Shown: one piece after another, positions 35,407-44,327 of the stretch | Numbering within the stretch: the stretch's first letter is position 1 | Layout of the letters: every line of letters begins with the position of its first letter | Assembly (NCBI GenBank): GCA_035276685.1 | Contig: DATELK010000201.1 | Coordinates: forward strand, 1-64,000 | Direction of reading: 5' to 3' | DNA length: 64,000 nt | Source of the DNA: JACVRN01 sp035276685 | GTDB taxonomy: Bacteria > Acidobacteriota > Blastocatellia > Pyrinomonadales > Pyrinomonadaceae | Notes under the pieces: generated by a model | Seen by the model: only the letters and a program-made list of their open reading frames with translations | Database searches by the model: none | What the model was told of the DNA's origin: nothing | Translations under genes and position numbers: made by a program

Positions 35407-35856
35407 TTACTCCGTGGAGACGGAGCCCTTGCCCCTCAGAGCGGCGTGCATCGTGTGCCATGAGAGCGTGGCGCATTTGACGCGCGCCGGGAACTCCCGC
35501 ACCCCGGAAAAGATGGTCAGCCGCCCCAGTTGATTCGGCTCCGTCTCTTCGTTCAGCTCGCCCGTCACCATCCTGTGAAACTCGTTGAAAAGCGTCTCGG
35601 CTTCTTCCAGGGACTTGCCCTTGACGGCCTGCGTCATCATGCTGGCCGAAGCTTTAGAGATGGCGCAGCCGGAGCCTTCGAAGCTTACGTCGCTGACACG
35701 GTCGCCTTCCAAATCCATGTAGACCGTCAGCTGGTCGCCGCAGAGCGGGTTATAACCTTCCGCTTTCCGGTCAGCCGCCTCAATCACACGAAAGTTGCGC
35801 GGCTTCTTGTTATGGTCAAGGATTACCTGCTGGTAAAGCTCACTCAGTTCGGACAT
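35407..35856 (-). CDS. sufU: Fe-S cluster assembly protein SufU
   Basis: 149 residues. The conserved zinc/persulfide residues are Cys39 with Asp41 (PLCGDQ), Cys64 (GSGCAISKAS) and Cys128 (RVKCATLSW). SufU accepts sulfur from the cysteine desulfurase SufS and passes it to the SufBCD scaffold. It is the last gene of the suf operon, 12 bases after sufS, and is followed by a terminator. Length matches the Gram-positive-type SufU with its roughly 20-residue insertion relative to IscU. Confidence 0.92.
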   Translation of the reverse strand: MSELSELYQQVILDHNKKPRNFRVIEAADRKAEGYNPLCGDQLTVYMDLEGDRVSDVSFEGSGCAISKASASMMTQAVKGKSLEEAETLFNEFHRMVTGELNEETEPNQLGRLTIFSGVREFPARVKCATLSWHTMHAALRGKGSVSTE

Positions 35857-35868
35857 AGGAAATAAGGG

Positions 35869-37137
35869 TTAGCTAAAGACCTCTATCACTTTTTCTATAG
35901 CGTGCGCCAGCACGTCCACTTCCTCTTTCGTGTTGTAGAAGGCGAAGGAGGCGCGGGCCGTGGCAGGCACCTGGAAGAACTGCATGACGGGCTGGGCGCA
36001 GTGATGGCCCGCGCGCACGGCTATGCCTTCCTGGTCAAGGATGGTGCCCACGTCGTGCGGGTGCACGTTCTCTATGACGAAGGAGAGGACGCTCGCCTTC
36101 TCGCGCGCGGTGCCTATCAGGGTGACGCCCTCTATGGCCGAGACTCTCTCGGTCGCGTAGCGCAGCAACTCCTGCTCGTAACGCACGGCACGCTCGCGGC
36201 CTATGCTGTTCAGGTAATCAATGGCGGCCCCTAGACCTATCTGCGAAGCTATGGCGGGCGTGCCTGCCTCGAACTTATTCGGCAGCCCCGCGTAGGTGGT
36301 CTTCTCAAACGTCACGGTGCGAATCATGTCGCCGCCGCCCTGGAAGGGATTCATCTTTTCAAGCCACTCCTGCTTGCCGTAGATGACGCCGCTTCCAGTG
36401 GGCGCGAACATCTTGTGCCCGGACAGCACGTAAAAGTCGCAGTCCAAATCCTGCACGTCTATGGCAAGGTGCGGGGCGCTCTGCGCGCCGTCAATCAGGA
36501 CGGGCACGCCCATCTTATGAGCCCGCGCGATTATCTCTTTCACGGGGTTAATGGTGCCGAGCGCGTTCGAGACGTGATTGACCGCGACGAGCTTTGTCCT
36601 CTCGTTCAGGAGCGCGTCGTACTCGTCAAGCAGCAGCTCGCCCAACTGGTTCATGGGAATCACTCGAAGACGCGCGCCCTTCTCTTCACAGAGCATCTGC
36701 CACGGGACAATGTTGGCGTGATGCTCCATAGCGGAGATGATTATCTCGTCGCCCTCTTTAATAAATTTGCGCCCGTAGCCGTGCATCACCAGATTGATGC
36801 CTTCGGTCGCGCCGCGCACGAAGATGCACTCGCGCACGTCGCGCGCCCCTATGAAGCGGCGCACCTTCTCTCTAGCGCCCTCGTAAGCGGTCGTCGCGCG
36901 CTGGCTCAGGTAATGAACGCCGCGATGAATATTGGAATGCTCTTCGCGCAGGTACTTGGAGCCACGGTCAATCACGACCTGCGGCACCTGCGACGAGGCG
37001 GCGTTGTCCAGATAGACGAGCGGCTTTCCGTTGACGGTCTGCCGTAGGACGGGAAAGTCTTCGCGTATGCGCTCGATATCCCAGGGCTCCGTTTCAAGCC
37101 CCGGCGGCTCAACTAAAATCTTCTCTATTGCGCTCAT
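35869..37137 (-). CDS. sufS: Cysteine desulfurase SufS
   Basis: 422 residues, class V PLP enzyme that releases sulfur from cysteine as persulfide. PLP-binding Lys242 is in LSGHKMFAPTGSG. ISAMEHHANIVPWQ is the cofactor-stacking His region, and catalytic Cys380 is in RAGHHCAQP. The short loop around the cysteine is typical of group II (SufS/CsdA) enzymes. It sits between sufD and sufU; a small palindrome lies between sufD and sufS. Confidence 0.93.
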   Translation of the reverse strand: MSAIEKILVEPPGLETEPWDIERIREDFPVLRQTVNGKPLVYLDNAASSQVPQVVIDRGSKYLREEHSNIHRGVHYLSQRATTAYEGAREKVRRFIGARDVRECIFVRGATEGINLVMHGYGRKFIKEGDEIIISAMEHHANIVPWQMLCEEKGARLRVIPMNQLGELLLDEYDALLNERTKLVAVNHVSNALGTINPVKEIIARAHKMGVPVLIDGAQSAPHLAIDVQDLDCDFYVLSGHKMFAPTGSGVIYGKQEWLEKMNPFQGGGDMIRTVTFEKTTYAGLPNKFEAGTPAIASQIGLGAAIDYLNSIGRERAVRYEQELLRYATERVSAIEGVTLIGTAREKASVLSFVIENVHPHDVGTILDQEGIAVRAGHHCAQPVMQFFQVPATARASFAFYNTKEEVDVLAHAIEKVIEVFS

Positions 37138-37149
37138 AATAAATTCCGG

Positions 37150-37209
37150 TGATGAGTGAAGAGTGACGAGGGAAAAGCTTATTGCCTGTCGCTCGTCATT
37201 ACTCTTTAC
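37150..37209. repeat. Heptamer palindrome, family G (GTGAAGA-type), copy 1
   Basis: Left arm 37151-37170 is made of 7-base units (GTGATGA, GTGAAGA, GTGACGA). The right arm 37192-37209 is its imperfect inverse. It fills the sufD-sufS gap and includes the sufD stop codon. Confidence 0.7.
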
Positions 37210-38540
37210 AGTTCAGCGTGCAGCCTGTTGAGAACCACTTCGTCAAGCTGCGCCTTGATGGAGTCAATCCTTATCTTATCAATCACCTCTTCGGCAAAGC
37301 CGTAGGTCAAAAGGTTCTGCGCCAGCTCCGGCCTCAGCCCTCGACTGATAAGATAGAACAGCTCCTCTTCCTCAAGCTGCCCGACGGTAGCGCCGTGCGC
37401 GCACTTCACGTCGTCCGCGAAAATCTCCAACTGCGGCTTGGTGTCCACGCGCGCTTCGTTCGAGAGAAGCAGGTTGCGGTTCGTCTGCTGCGCGTCCGTC
37501 TGAAGCGCCCCTTCGCGCACGAAGACCTTGCCGTTAAAGACGGCACGCGATTTCCCGTCGAGTATCCCCTTATAAAGCTGTCGGCTGGTGCAGTAGGGTT
37601 CGGCATGCTCTATCAGCGAATGAGTGTCCGTGTGCTGGCCTGCGCCGACCATGTAGAGCCCGTCCACGCGACACTCGGCACCGCGCGCACGAAGTCGGAC
37701 GTTGACGTTGTGGCGCGACAGCCCTGCGCCGAGCGTGATAGTAGTCGTGTCAAAGCTGCTGGAAGCGGCAAGCTCTACTTCTGTGGTCGCCGTGTGAAAG
37801 GCGCTGAGGCTCTCGCGCTGAATCTTGTAATGCTCAAGCCTTGCCCCGTCTTCAAGCAAGACCTCCACTACAGCGTTCGTCCAGTACTCGCTGTCTCCCA
37901 GACTCGCGTAAGACTCAATCACGGTCGCTTCCGCCTGAGCCTCCGCGACTATGAGCACGCGCGGGAAAGAGACTACCGGGGAGCTTTGCGGCGCGGACAG
38001 GAAAAGAAGATGAATAGGCGTCTCTACGCGCACGCCCTTCGGTATGAGCAGGAGCGCGCCGTCAGAGACGAACGCGGTGTTGAGAGCCACCAGAGCCTGC
38101 TCGTTATAGTCCGCGCAGCGCGCAAGCCGCTCGCGCACAATCTCCGAGCGCTCGCCGGAAAGCGCGTCCGCTAGATTCTCCGCCACGACTCCGCGAGGCA
38201 GAGCTTCCAAAGAGGACAGCTCGCGGTTGAGCGCGCCGTTGACGAAGACCAAGCGGCTACCCTTAGCTTCCGCGTAAGTGACCGCTTCAAGAGCGTTGCC
38301 GTCAAGCTCAACCGTCTTAGCATCAAAGCCCTGCACGAACCGCCGCTTACTTAGTGGCGCGAGGTTCGTGTATTTCCACTCTTCTTCAAACGTGGTGGGG
38401 AACCCAAGCTGCTCGAAGCGCTCCATAGCATCTTCGCGCAGCCGCTTCGTCCACGAAGCCTCACGCTCGCCGAGCCTTTCCTTGAGCGCCGCGAACATCT
38501 CAGCGTAAATGCTCTTCTCTCTCGTTGCCTCTGCTACCAT
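37206..38540 (-). CDS. sufD: Fe-S cluster assembly protein SufD
   Basis: 444 residues, SufB/SufD family beta-helix protein. It forms a complex with SufB and SufC that builds 4Fe-4S clusters. Recognisable segments are EEWKYTNLAPL near the N-terminus, and DDVKCAHGATVGQLEEEELFYLISRGL followed by ...LTYGFAEEVIDKI near the C-terminus, including the conserved His of KCAHG. It lies 5 bases after sufC. The stop codon falls in a small palindromic element. Confidence 0.92.
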   Translation of the reverse strand: MVAEATREKSIYAEMFAALKERLGEREASWTKRLREDAMERFEQLGFPTTFEEEWKYTNLAPLSKRRFVQGFDAKTVELDGNALEAVTYAEAKGSRLVFVNGALNRELSSLEALPRGVVAENLADALSGERSEIVRERLARCADYNEQALVALNTAFVSDGALLLIPKGVRVETPIHLLFLSAPQSSPVVSFPRVLIVAEAQAEATVIESYASLGDSEYWTNAVVEVLLEDGARLEHYKIQRESLSAFHTATTEVELAASSSFDTTTITLGAGLSRHNVNVRLRARGAECRVDGLYMVGAGQHTDTHSLIEHAEPYCTSRQLYKGILDGKSRAVFNGKVFVREGALQTDAQQTNRNLLLSNEARVDTKPQLEIFADDVKCAHGATVGQLEEEELFYLISRGLRPELAQNLLTYGFAEEVIDKIRIDSIKAQLDEVVLNRLHAEL

Positions 38541-38545
38541 CTAAA

Positions 38546-39337
38546 TTAACCTGCCTGCTGCGTCGGAATGCTTTGCGCTCCGGCCTTCGCAGCGTTCTTT
38601 ATCCAGTCGTAACCCTTCTCTTCCAGCTCAAGCGCCAGCTCTTTCCCGCCCTCGCGCACTATGCGGCCGCCCGCCAGCACATGCACAAAGTCAGGCACGA
38701 TGTAGTTCAAAAGTCGCTGGTAGTGCGTCACCAGAATGATTGCGTTATCCTTCGTCCTCAGTTGATTGACGCCCTCGGCCACGATTCTCAAGGCGTCAAT
38801 ATCAAGGCCCGAATCCGTCTCGTCCAGCACCGCGAGCGTGGGCTCAAGCACCGCCATCTGAAGAATCTCGTTGCGTTTTTTCTCGCCGCCGGAAAAGCCT
38901 TCGTTGACCGAGCGGGACATGAAGCTCGCGTCCATCTGCACAACCTTCGCTCGCTCCTTCAGATAATCCTTGAACTCAAGCGGGTCCAGCTCCTCCTCGC
39001 CCCTGTGCTTCTGCCGCTCGTTATAAGCAAGGCGAAGGAACTGCGCGTTCGAGACGCCAGGGACTTCGACAGGATACTGGAAAGCCAGAAAGACGCCGTC
39101 GCGCGCTCGCTCGTCGGGCGCAAGCTCCAGAAGGTTCTTGCCCTCATAAACCACTTCGCCGCCCGTCACTTCGTAGGAAGGATGCCCCGCCAGCACCTTG
39201 GCCAGCGTGTATTTTCCCGACCCGTTCGGCCCCATGATGGCGTGAACCTCGCCACGGTTGACGTTCAACGTGATGCCCTTCAGTATCTCGTTCCCGTCAA
39301 CGTTCGCGTGTAAGTCTTTAATCTCTAATAAAGCCAC
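38546..39337 (-). CDS. sufC: Fe-S assembly ATPase SufC with atypical Walker A
   Basis: 263 residues, ABC-type ATPase. The signature is FSGGEKKRNEI, Walker B is LAVLDETDSGLD, and the H-loop is in VTHYQRLL. The Walker A reads GPNGSGKYTLAK: Lys42 is kept, but the following Ser/Thr, which normally binds Mg2+, is Tyr43. The codon is TAC, one base from TCC (Ser). All other SufC hallmarks are intact. The change could be a natural variant or a base error, and would be expected to weaken ATP hydrolysis. The position between sufB and sufD is standard. Confidence 0.9.
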   Translation of the reverse strand: MALLEIKDLHANVDGNEILKGITLNVNRGEVHAIMGPNGSGKYTLAKVLAGHPSYEVTGGEVVYEGKNLLELAPDERARDGVFLAFQYPVEVPGVSNAQFLRLAYNERQKHRGEEELDPLEFKDYLKERAKVVQMDASFMSRSVNEGFSGGEKKRNEILQMAVLEPTLAVLDETDSGLDIDALRIVAEGVNQLRTKDNAIILVTHYQRLLNYIVPDFVHVLAGGRIVREGGKELALELEEKGYDWIKNAAKAGAQSIPTQQAG

Positions 39338-39357
39338 TTCTGTTTTGAGCTCCTTCT

Positions 39358-40794
39358 TTATCCGACGCTTCCTTCCAATTTAAGTCCCAGAAGCCTTGTC
39401 GCTTCGACCGCGAACTCCATGGGCAGCTGCAGGAAGACATCCTTGCAGAAGCCGTTGATGATGAGGCTCACTGCGTCCTCCTGCGAGAGCCCGCGCTGTT
39501 GCAAATAGAACAACTGCTCTTCGCTTATCTTTGAAGTCGAAGCCTCGTGCTCGACGCGCGACGTGTTGTTCATCACCTCAATATAAGGAAATGTGTTCGC
39601 GCCGCACTTCTGGCCAATGAGCATGGAGTCGCACTGCGTATAGTTTCGCGCGCCCTCAGCCTTAGGCATCACCTTCACTAAGCCTCTGTAGCTGTTGTTA
39701 GACTTGCCCGCAGAGATGCCCTTCGAGATGATGGTCGAGCGGGTGTTCTTTCCAATGTGAATCATCTTCGTGCCCGTGTCCGCCTGCTGAGCGTGGTTGG
39801 TGAGCGCCACGGAATAGAACTCGCCGATTGAGTTGTCGCCGAGCAGTATGCACGAAGGATACTTCCAGGTGATGGCGGAGCCCGTCTCTACCTGCGTCCA
39901 CGAAATCTTTGAATTACGTCCGGCGCACTTACCGCGCTTGGTGACGAAGTTATAAATGCCGCCCTTGCCTTCTTCGTCGCCCGCGTACCAGTTCTGCACG
40001 GTCGAGTACTTAATCTCCGCGTCGTCCAGAGCAACTAATTCAACGACAGCCGCGTGAAGCTGGTTCTTGTCGAACTGCGGCGCGGTGCAGCCTTCCAGAT
40101 AAGAGACGTAAGCGCCCTCTTCGGCTATAACCAATGTTCGCTCGAACTGGCCCGACTCCTGATTGTTGATGCGGAAGTAGGTCGAAAGCTCCATGGGACA
40201 GCGCACGCCCTTCGGCACAAACACGAAGGAGCCGTCCGAGAAGACAGCCGAGTTCAGCGCAGCGAAGTAGTTGTCGCCAACAGGCACGACCGAGCCAAGG
40301 TATTTCTTGACAAGCTCCGGGTAGTCCTTAATCGCTTCCGTGAAGGAGCAGAAGATGACGCCGTGTTTTTTGAGCTTCTCCTTGTAGGTTGTGGCCACCG
40401 AGACGGAATCAAAGACCGCGTCGACGGCTACGTTAGCAAGCTGCTTCTGCTCGTGAAGCGGTATGCCTAGCTTCTCGAAGGTTCGCAGCAGCTCAGGGTC
40501 AACTTCATCAAGGCTGGCCTTCGTGGCCTTCTGCTTGGGCGCGCTGTAGTAGATGATGTCCTGGTAATCAACGTCCGGGTACTTCAGGTTGGGCCAGTGC
40601 TTCGGCTCCGTCATGGTGAGCCACTGGCGGTAAGCCTTCAGACGAAACTCCAGCATCCACTCCGGCTCATTCTTCTTGGCCGAGATTAAACGCACAGTAT
40701 CCTCACTCAGCCCCTTAGGGATGGTGTCGGACTCAATGTCTGTGACAAAGCCGTACTTGTATTCTCTGTTGGCTAGTATCTCAATACTGCTCAT
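39358..40794 (-). CDS. sufB: Fe-S cluster assembly protein SufB
   Basis: 478 residues from MSSIEILANREYKYGF at 40794. The frame is open to 40938, but that would run into the rrf2 gene. The conserved core AVFSDGSFVFVPKGVRCPMELSTYFRIN, TVQNWYAGD and the C-terminal QLFYLQQRGLSQEDAVSLIINGF are typical. SufB carries the scaffold for the nascent cluster in the SufBCD complex. It is the first enzyme gene after the regulator. Confidence 0.93.
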   Translation of the reverse strand: MSSIEILANREYKYGFVTDIESDTIPKGLSEDTVRLISAKKNEPEWMLEFRLKAYRQWLTMTEPKHWPNLKYPDVDYQDIIYYSAPKQKATKASLDEVDPELLRTFEKLGIPLHEQKQLANVAVDAVFDSVSVATTYKEKLKKHGVIFCSFTEAIKDYPELVKKYLGSVVPVGDNYFAALNSAVFSDGSFVFVPKGVRCPMELSTYFRINNQESGQFERTLVIAEEGAYVSYLEGCTAPQFDKNQLHAAVVELVALDDAEIKYSTVQNWYAGDEEGKGGIYNFVTKRGKCAGRNSKISWTQVETGSAITWKYPSCILLGDNSIGEFYSVALTNHAQQADTGTKMIHIGKNTRSTIISKGISAGKSNNSYRGLVKVMPKAEGARNYTQCDSMLIGQKCGANTFPYIEVMNNTSRVEHEASTSKISEEQLFYLQQRGLSQEDAVSLIINGFCKDVFLQLPMEFAVEATRLLGLKLEGSVG

Positions 40795-40867
40795 CTTTTT
40801 AAGCTCTCTACTCTCTCTTTCCGGCGAGTAAATCTTTATCCAAAAAATCCTGTTTACGGCGCGAGTC

Positions 40868-41353
40868 TCAAGCGCCAGCGCCCGTGGGCTCGTAGCGCTT
40901 GTGCAGGCCCTGAATCTGGTGAATCGTCGCGTCCACATTCGCCTCGGTGCCTACAAGCTGCGCCAGCGTGATGCCCGAGAGCGCGTTCTGCACAATCTCG
41001 TGCAGGCCGACTATGACGGGGCGTATGCCGCAGTCGCCCGTGTGCACGCAGACATCCAACACGCCCGTGTAGCTCTTGCAATGCTCGGAGACGGTGTCGT
41101 CGTCCAGCACCTTTATGACATCGCTGAGCCGAACTTCCGCTGCGGGCCGCGCCAGCCTGTAGCCGCCGCGATTGCCCCTGACGGACTGCACCAGCCCCGC
41201 CTTGCTCAACAGCCAGAGCAGTTTTCCGGCGTTCGCCTGCGAGATGCCCTCGCGCTCCGCCATCTGGCCGAGCGTCAGCGAATCGCCCTCTCCAAGGCGA
41301 GCCAGTTGCAGCAAACAACGCAAGCCGTACTCTTCCTGCGCAGAGATTTTCAT
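40868..41353 (-). CDS. Rrf2-family Fe-S-sensing repressor (SufR/IscR-like)
   Basis: 161 residues from MKISAQEEYGLRCLLQL at 41353; the longer open frame would overlap the promoter -10. A winged helix with EREGISQANAGKLLWLLSKAGLV is followed by GNRGGYRLAR and by three cysteines, Cys92, Cys102 and Cys108. These probably hold a 2Fe-2S or 4Fe-4S cluster, as in IscR, SufR and NsrR. It heads the rrf2-sufBCDSU operon, so autoregulation in response to Fe-S status is likely. The exact cluster type cannot be told. Confidence 0.9.
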   Translation of the reverse strand: MKISAQEEYGLRCLLQLARLGEGDSLTLGQMAEREGISQANAGKLLWLLSKAGLVQSVRGNRGGYRLARPAAEVRLSDVIKVLDDDTVSEHCKSYTGVLDVCVHTGDCGIRPVIVGLHEIVQNALSGITLAQLVGTEANVDATIHQIQGLHKRYEPTGAGA

Positions 41354-41400
41354 AGCTTCACTCCCAAGACCATGCCGCTTCAATCCACGGTTGCGAAGCC

Positions 41401-41428
41401 ATTCTACCATACCTTACTTTTTTGTCAA
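41401..41428 (-). promoter_or_regulatory. Promoter of the rrf2-suf operon
   Basis: TTGACA (41423-41428), 16-base spacer, TAGAAT (41401-41406) on the minus strand, about 40 bases before the rrf2 start. An Rrf2 operator probably overlaps this region, but I see no clear palindrome. Confidence 0.75.
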
Positions 41429-41484
41429 GAATAGTTAAGTGCTTAAAATTTAAGAGGATAGGCGGGAATATATGGCTTGAAAAA

Positions 41485-41525
41485 GAAGAGGCGTGAAGAG
41501 TCACGAATGGCTCTTCACGCCTCTT
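41485..41525 (-). terminator. Hairpin terminator after the TonB-domain gene
   Basis: A 13-bp stem (GAGGCGTGAAGAG with its inverse) is followed on the minus strand by TTCTTTTTC. The arm sequence resembles the family G palindrome at 37.15 kb. Confidence 0.75.
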
Positions 41526-41543
41526 GAATCAGTGAATTTGCCT

Positions 41544-42761
41544 TTAAAGAGTGAAGTTAAAGCTGATGTAGCCGGTCATGCGTATGGGCTTGCCGTCGAT
41601 TACTTGAGGCTGGAACCTCCACTGCCGCGCGGCGGTTTCGGCCGCTGCTCTGAGGAGCGAGGGGCCGTCCGAGCGCTCTACCTTGGAGACCGTGCCGTTC
41701 TCGTCAACTATGACGAAGACCCTGACGACGCCCTGCACGCGCGCCGTCTTAGCCGTCGTAGGATAGCTCGGCGCAATCCTCTGCGTGGCTTTGTCTATCA
41801 AGGAGCCCAACTGCAAGGGCTGGCCGTCTGCGGGAGCGCTGACGGTCTGCGCTACGGTCGGCTGCACAGTTTGCTGAGACTGTTTCGGCTTCTCCTGTTT
41901 GGGAGTCTTCGGCTGCTGTTCCGTCGTGGAAACGGTCTTTCTGGTGAGCGGCGTATTTCGCGCGGCGGAAGCTTCAGAGGATGAGCCGGGCGAAGCGTTG
42001 TTGCTCGCGATTGGCGAAGCGCTCGAAGAAGCGGGCTGCGTGGTCGTTGTGCTAGCGGGGCGAACGGGGACGGGGCCTAGGCTGGCAACGCGCGTTTCCG
42101 AGACGGCCAGCTTCTGGCGCGCGTCCGTCGTTTCTGTCTGCCACTGCACGCGCTCGTCTCGGTTACGCGCCAGTGTAGCTCTCACGCTCGCGGCGTCTTC
42201 AAGCAGCGCTATGGCCTCAGTGTTCCTGGCGTCCGAACCGCCTATCTGTTTGGCCTGCTCGGCCACTCGCTCAAGCAGGGCGCGCAGCCGGTCAAGGTCG
42301 CCCGCAGCCTCAGGCGGCAGTTCTTTATCCGCTATGTTCAGCCCGAAAGCCTTGTAGCGGTCTAGGTGCTCGCGCGCTCCCTTGACGCTCTGGCCCGCGA
42401 GCGTGAAGTAGGCGCGAATAGAGCTTTCGTTTCCGCCAGCGACGCCCTTGTAGGTCTCTTCCAGAAGCGCCTGCGCCCGTGCGTAGTCGGCCCCCTCAAG
42501 ATAGACGCCCATGAGCATGATGCGCGCAACGTCGCGTATGGAATCGTCCGTCGCGGTGTTGCGTATGTTATCAAGCTCTGCGGCGGCGGCAGACAGGTTG
42601 TGCGCGGCGGCAAGGGCGCGGGCGCGCATCAGACGGCGCTGCATGGCCTCTGCGTCCGAAGCCGTTTGGGCGGCGGTTGTAATCGCGGTGAGAGCGATTA
42701 AGGTGAATAGTGCGATGAGTCTGGAACGATGAAACAGTTGTCTAGGGGTTCTTTCCTTCAC
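41544..42761 (-). CDS. Exported protein with C-terminal TonB domain
   Basis: About 405 residues from a GTG at 42761 with GGAG 9 bases upstream. A longer frame to 42881 is rejected because a terminator hairpin lies inside it. The N-terminus is a signal sequence (RSRLIALFTLIALTAITTAAQ). A helical TPR-like region follows (about 25-175), then a long Thr/Ser/Pro linker. The TonB_C domain (about 330-405) has APSYPTTAKTARVQGVV, VIVDENGTVSKVERSDGPSLL and the usual ending YISFNFTL. It is exported, unlike classical TonB, which keeps a short cytoplasmic tail and a transmembrane helix. It may link to an outer-membrane or periplasmic complex. Confidence 0.8.
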   Translation of the reverse strand: MKERTPRQLFHRSRLIALFTLIALTAITTAAQTASDAEAMQRRLMRARALAAAHNLSAAAAELDNIRNTATDDSIRDVARIMLMGVYLEGADYARAQALLEETYKGVAGGNESSIRAYFTLAGQSVKGAREHLDRYKAFGLNIADKELPPEAAGDLDRLRALLERVAEQAKQIGGSDARNTEAIALLEDAASVRATLARNRDERVQWQTETTDARQKLAVSETRVASLGPVPVRPASTTTTQPASSSASPIASNNASPGSSSEASAARNTPLTRKTVSTTEQQPKTPKQEKPKQSQQTVQPTVAQTVSAPADGQPLQLGSLIDKATQRIAPSYPTTAKTARVQGVVRVFVIVDENGTVSKVERSDGPSLLRAAAETAARQWRFQPQVIDGKPIRMTGYISFNFTL

Positions 42762-42782
42762 TACGTAAAACTCCATAAAGCT

Positions 42783-42807
42783 AAAAGCGAGCTTTTGAGG
42801 CTCGCTT
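42783..42807 (-). terminator. Terminator of the amidohydrolase gene
   Basis: Stem AAGCGAGC/GCTCGCTT with a 7-base loop, followed by TTAGCTTT on the minus strand. It lies between the amidohydrolase stop (42911) and the TonB-domain gene start. Confidence 0.75.
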
Positions 42808-42910
42808 ATGTAGGGTACATCCAAATGATGGCCTACTATTATGGCCTCACGCGCGCGGAATGCGCAAGTTGACAGGGACAACCCTCAAAGCGTTCGATTT
42901 TTTGGCTCTT

Positions 42911-44320
42911 TTATGGTGCGAGACTTCGACTAATGCGCTCACGGAAAGCGAGCGCGCGCATCTTTATACCGTTTTCGTCCAGAGTTAGCAAGCGGCGGTC
43001 GCGCATTACCAAGCGCCCCTCAATGATAACTGTACGCACGTCGTCCGCCTTCGTCGCGTAAACGAGATGAGAATAGATGTTATAGAGCGGCGTCTGGCTC
43101 AGGTCGTCGAGGTCGACTATGCAGAGGTCTGCGCGCTTGCCCGCTTCGAGCGAGCCTATCTGGCTGTCCAAATGAAGCGCGCGTGCGCCCCTGATGGTCG
43201 CCATCTCAAAGGCCTGAAGCGCGGAGACAACTTTCGGGTCGCCGGTCGTCACCTTATGAAGCTTGGCCGCCGTGTCCATCTCTTCCCACATGTTCAGGTC
43301 GTTGTTGGAGGCCGCGCCGTCCGTGCCGAGGCCCACGGCAACGTCTTCCGAGAGCATCTGCGGCACGGGCGCGACTCCCGAAGCAAGCTTCATGTTCGAC
43401 TGCGGGTTGTGAGCCACGCCTACGCCCGCGCGCTTGAGCACGCTTATCTCTTCGGCGTTGGCCCAGACGACGTGCGCGGCTATGACACGATTGTTCAGAA
43501 AGCCTATGCGGTTAAGATAAAGCACCGGACGCGCGCCGTACTGCTTCTCTATGTCTTCGACCTCTTTGCGAGTCTCCGAGACGTGTATGACTATGGGAGC
43601 GCTTGTGCGGTCTGAGAAGGCGCGCACGGCTTTCAGCTGCTCTTCCGTGAGAGTGTAGGGCGCGTGCGGCGCGATTGCCGGAGTGATAAGCGCGTGACCG
43701 CGCCACTTCTTCACGAAACGGTCTGTATAGGCTATGGCTTCCTCAGGCGTCTTATTGTCGGCGACGGGAAATCTGATGACGGTCTCGCCTAAGAGCCCGC
43801 GCACGCCTGCCTTGGCCGTTTCGTCTGCAATCGCGTCCTCGAAGTAGTACATGTCGCAGTAGGTCGTGGTGCCTCCGCGAATCATCTCCGCAAGGCCGAG
43901 CTGCGTGCCGGTGCGGACGAAATCTTCCGTGACGTTCTTGGCCTCGGCCGGAAAGATGTACTTAGTCAGCCAATCTTGCAGGTCAAGGTCGTCGGCCAAG
44001 CCACGGAAGAGCGTCATGGGGACGTGCGTGTGCGTGTTGATGAGGCCGGGGATGATGACTTTGCCCGTGGCGTCAACCGTCTCGGGCGCAGTGTATCTGG
44101 TGTCCACTTCGGCGCGAGTGCCTACGGCTACAATTTTGCCTGCTTGAATGGCGAGAGCGCCGTCTTCTATCACGCGACGCGACGCGTCCATAGTTACAAC
44201 TTTTCCGCCACGCACGATGATGTCCACGCGCGTCCTCCTCTGTTCAAACGAAAACAGCGGTGAAGCCGAAACAAGAGTTACCAGCAGAAGCGAGATGAGG
44301 GTGCGTAGAAGCTTTGCCAT
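42911..44320 (-). CDS. Exported amidohydrolase, adenosine/SAH/MTA deaminase-like (MtaD/SsnA group)
   Basis: 469 residues. The first about 25 residues (KLLRTLISLLLVTLVSASPLFSF) form a signal peptide, unusual for this family. Metal ligands are His97 and His99 (INTHTHVP), His246 (IHVSETR), His283 (AAHVVW) and Asp334 (GLGTDGAAS). The order matches the mtaD/ATZ-type deaminases that act on SAH, 5'-methylthioadenosine or adenosine, and on related triazines and guanine. It precedes the cytidine deaminase gene by 7 bases and belongs to a nucleoside salvage region. The real substrate is not determined. Confidence 0.8.
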   Translation of the reverse strand: MAKLLRTLISLLLVTLVSASPLFSFEQRRTRVDIIVRGGKVVTMDASRRVIEDGALAIQAGKIVAVGTRAEVDTRYTAPETVDATGKVIIPGLINTHTHVPMTLFRGLADDLDLQDWLTKYIFPAEAKNVTEDFVRTGTQLGLAEMIRGGTTTYCDMYYFEDAIADETAKAGVRGLLGETVIRFPVADNKTPEEAIAYTDRFVKKWRGHALITPAIAPHAPYTLTEEQLKAVRAFSDRTSAPIVIHVSETRKEVEDIEKQYGARPVLYLNRIGFLNNRVIAAHVVWANAEEISVLKRAGVGVAHNPQSNMKLASGVAPVPQMLSEDVAVGLGTDGAASNNDLNMWEEMDTAAKLHKVTTGDPKVVSALQAFEMATIRGARALHLDSQIGSLEAGKRADLCIVDLDDLSQTPLYNIYSHLVYATKADDVRTVIIEGRLVMRDRRLLTLDENGIKMRALAFRERISRSLAP

Positions 44321-44327
44321 TTATCCC

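Noticed and set aside
37182..38174. 330-residue plus-strand ORF opposite sufD
   Set aside because: A shadow of the SufD frame.
41401..41460. A defined Rrf2/IscR operator
   Set aside because: The promoter is clear, but no convincing inverted repeat matching known IscR or SufR sites could be seen.
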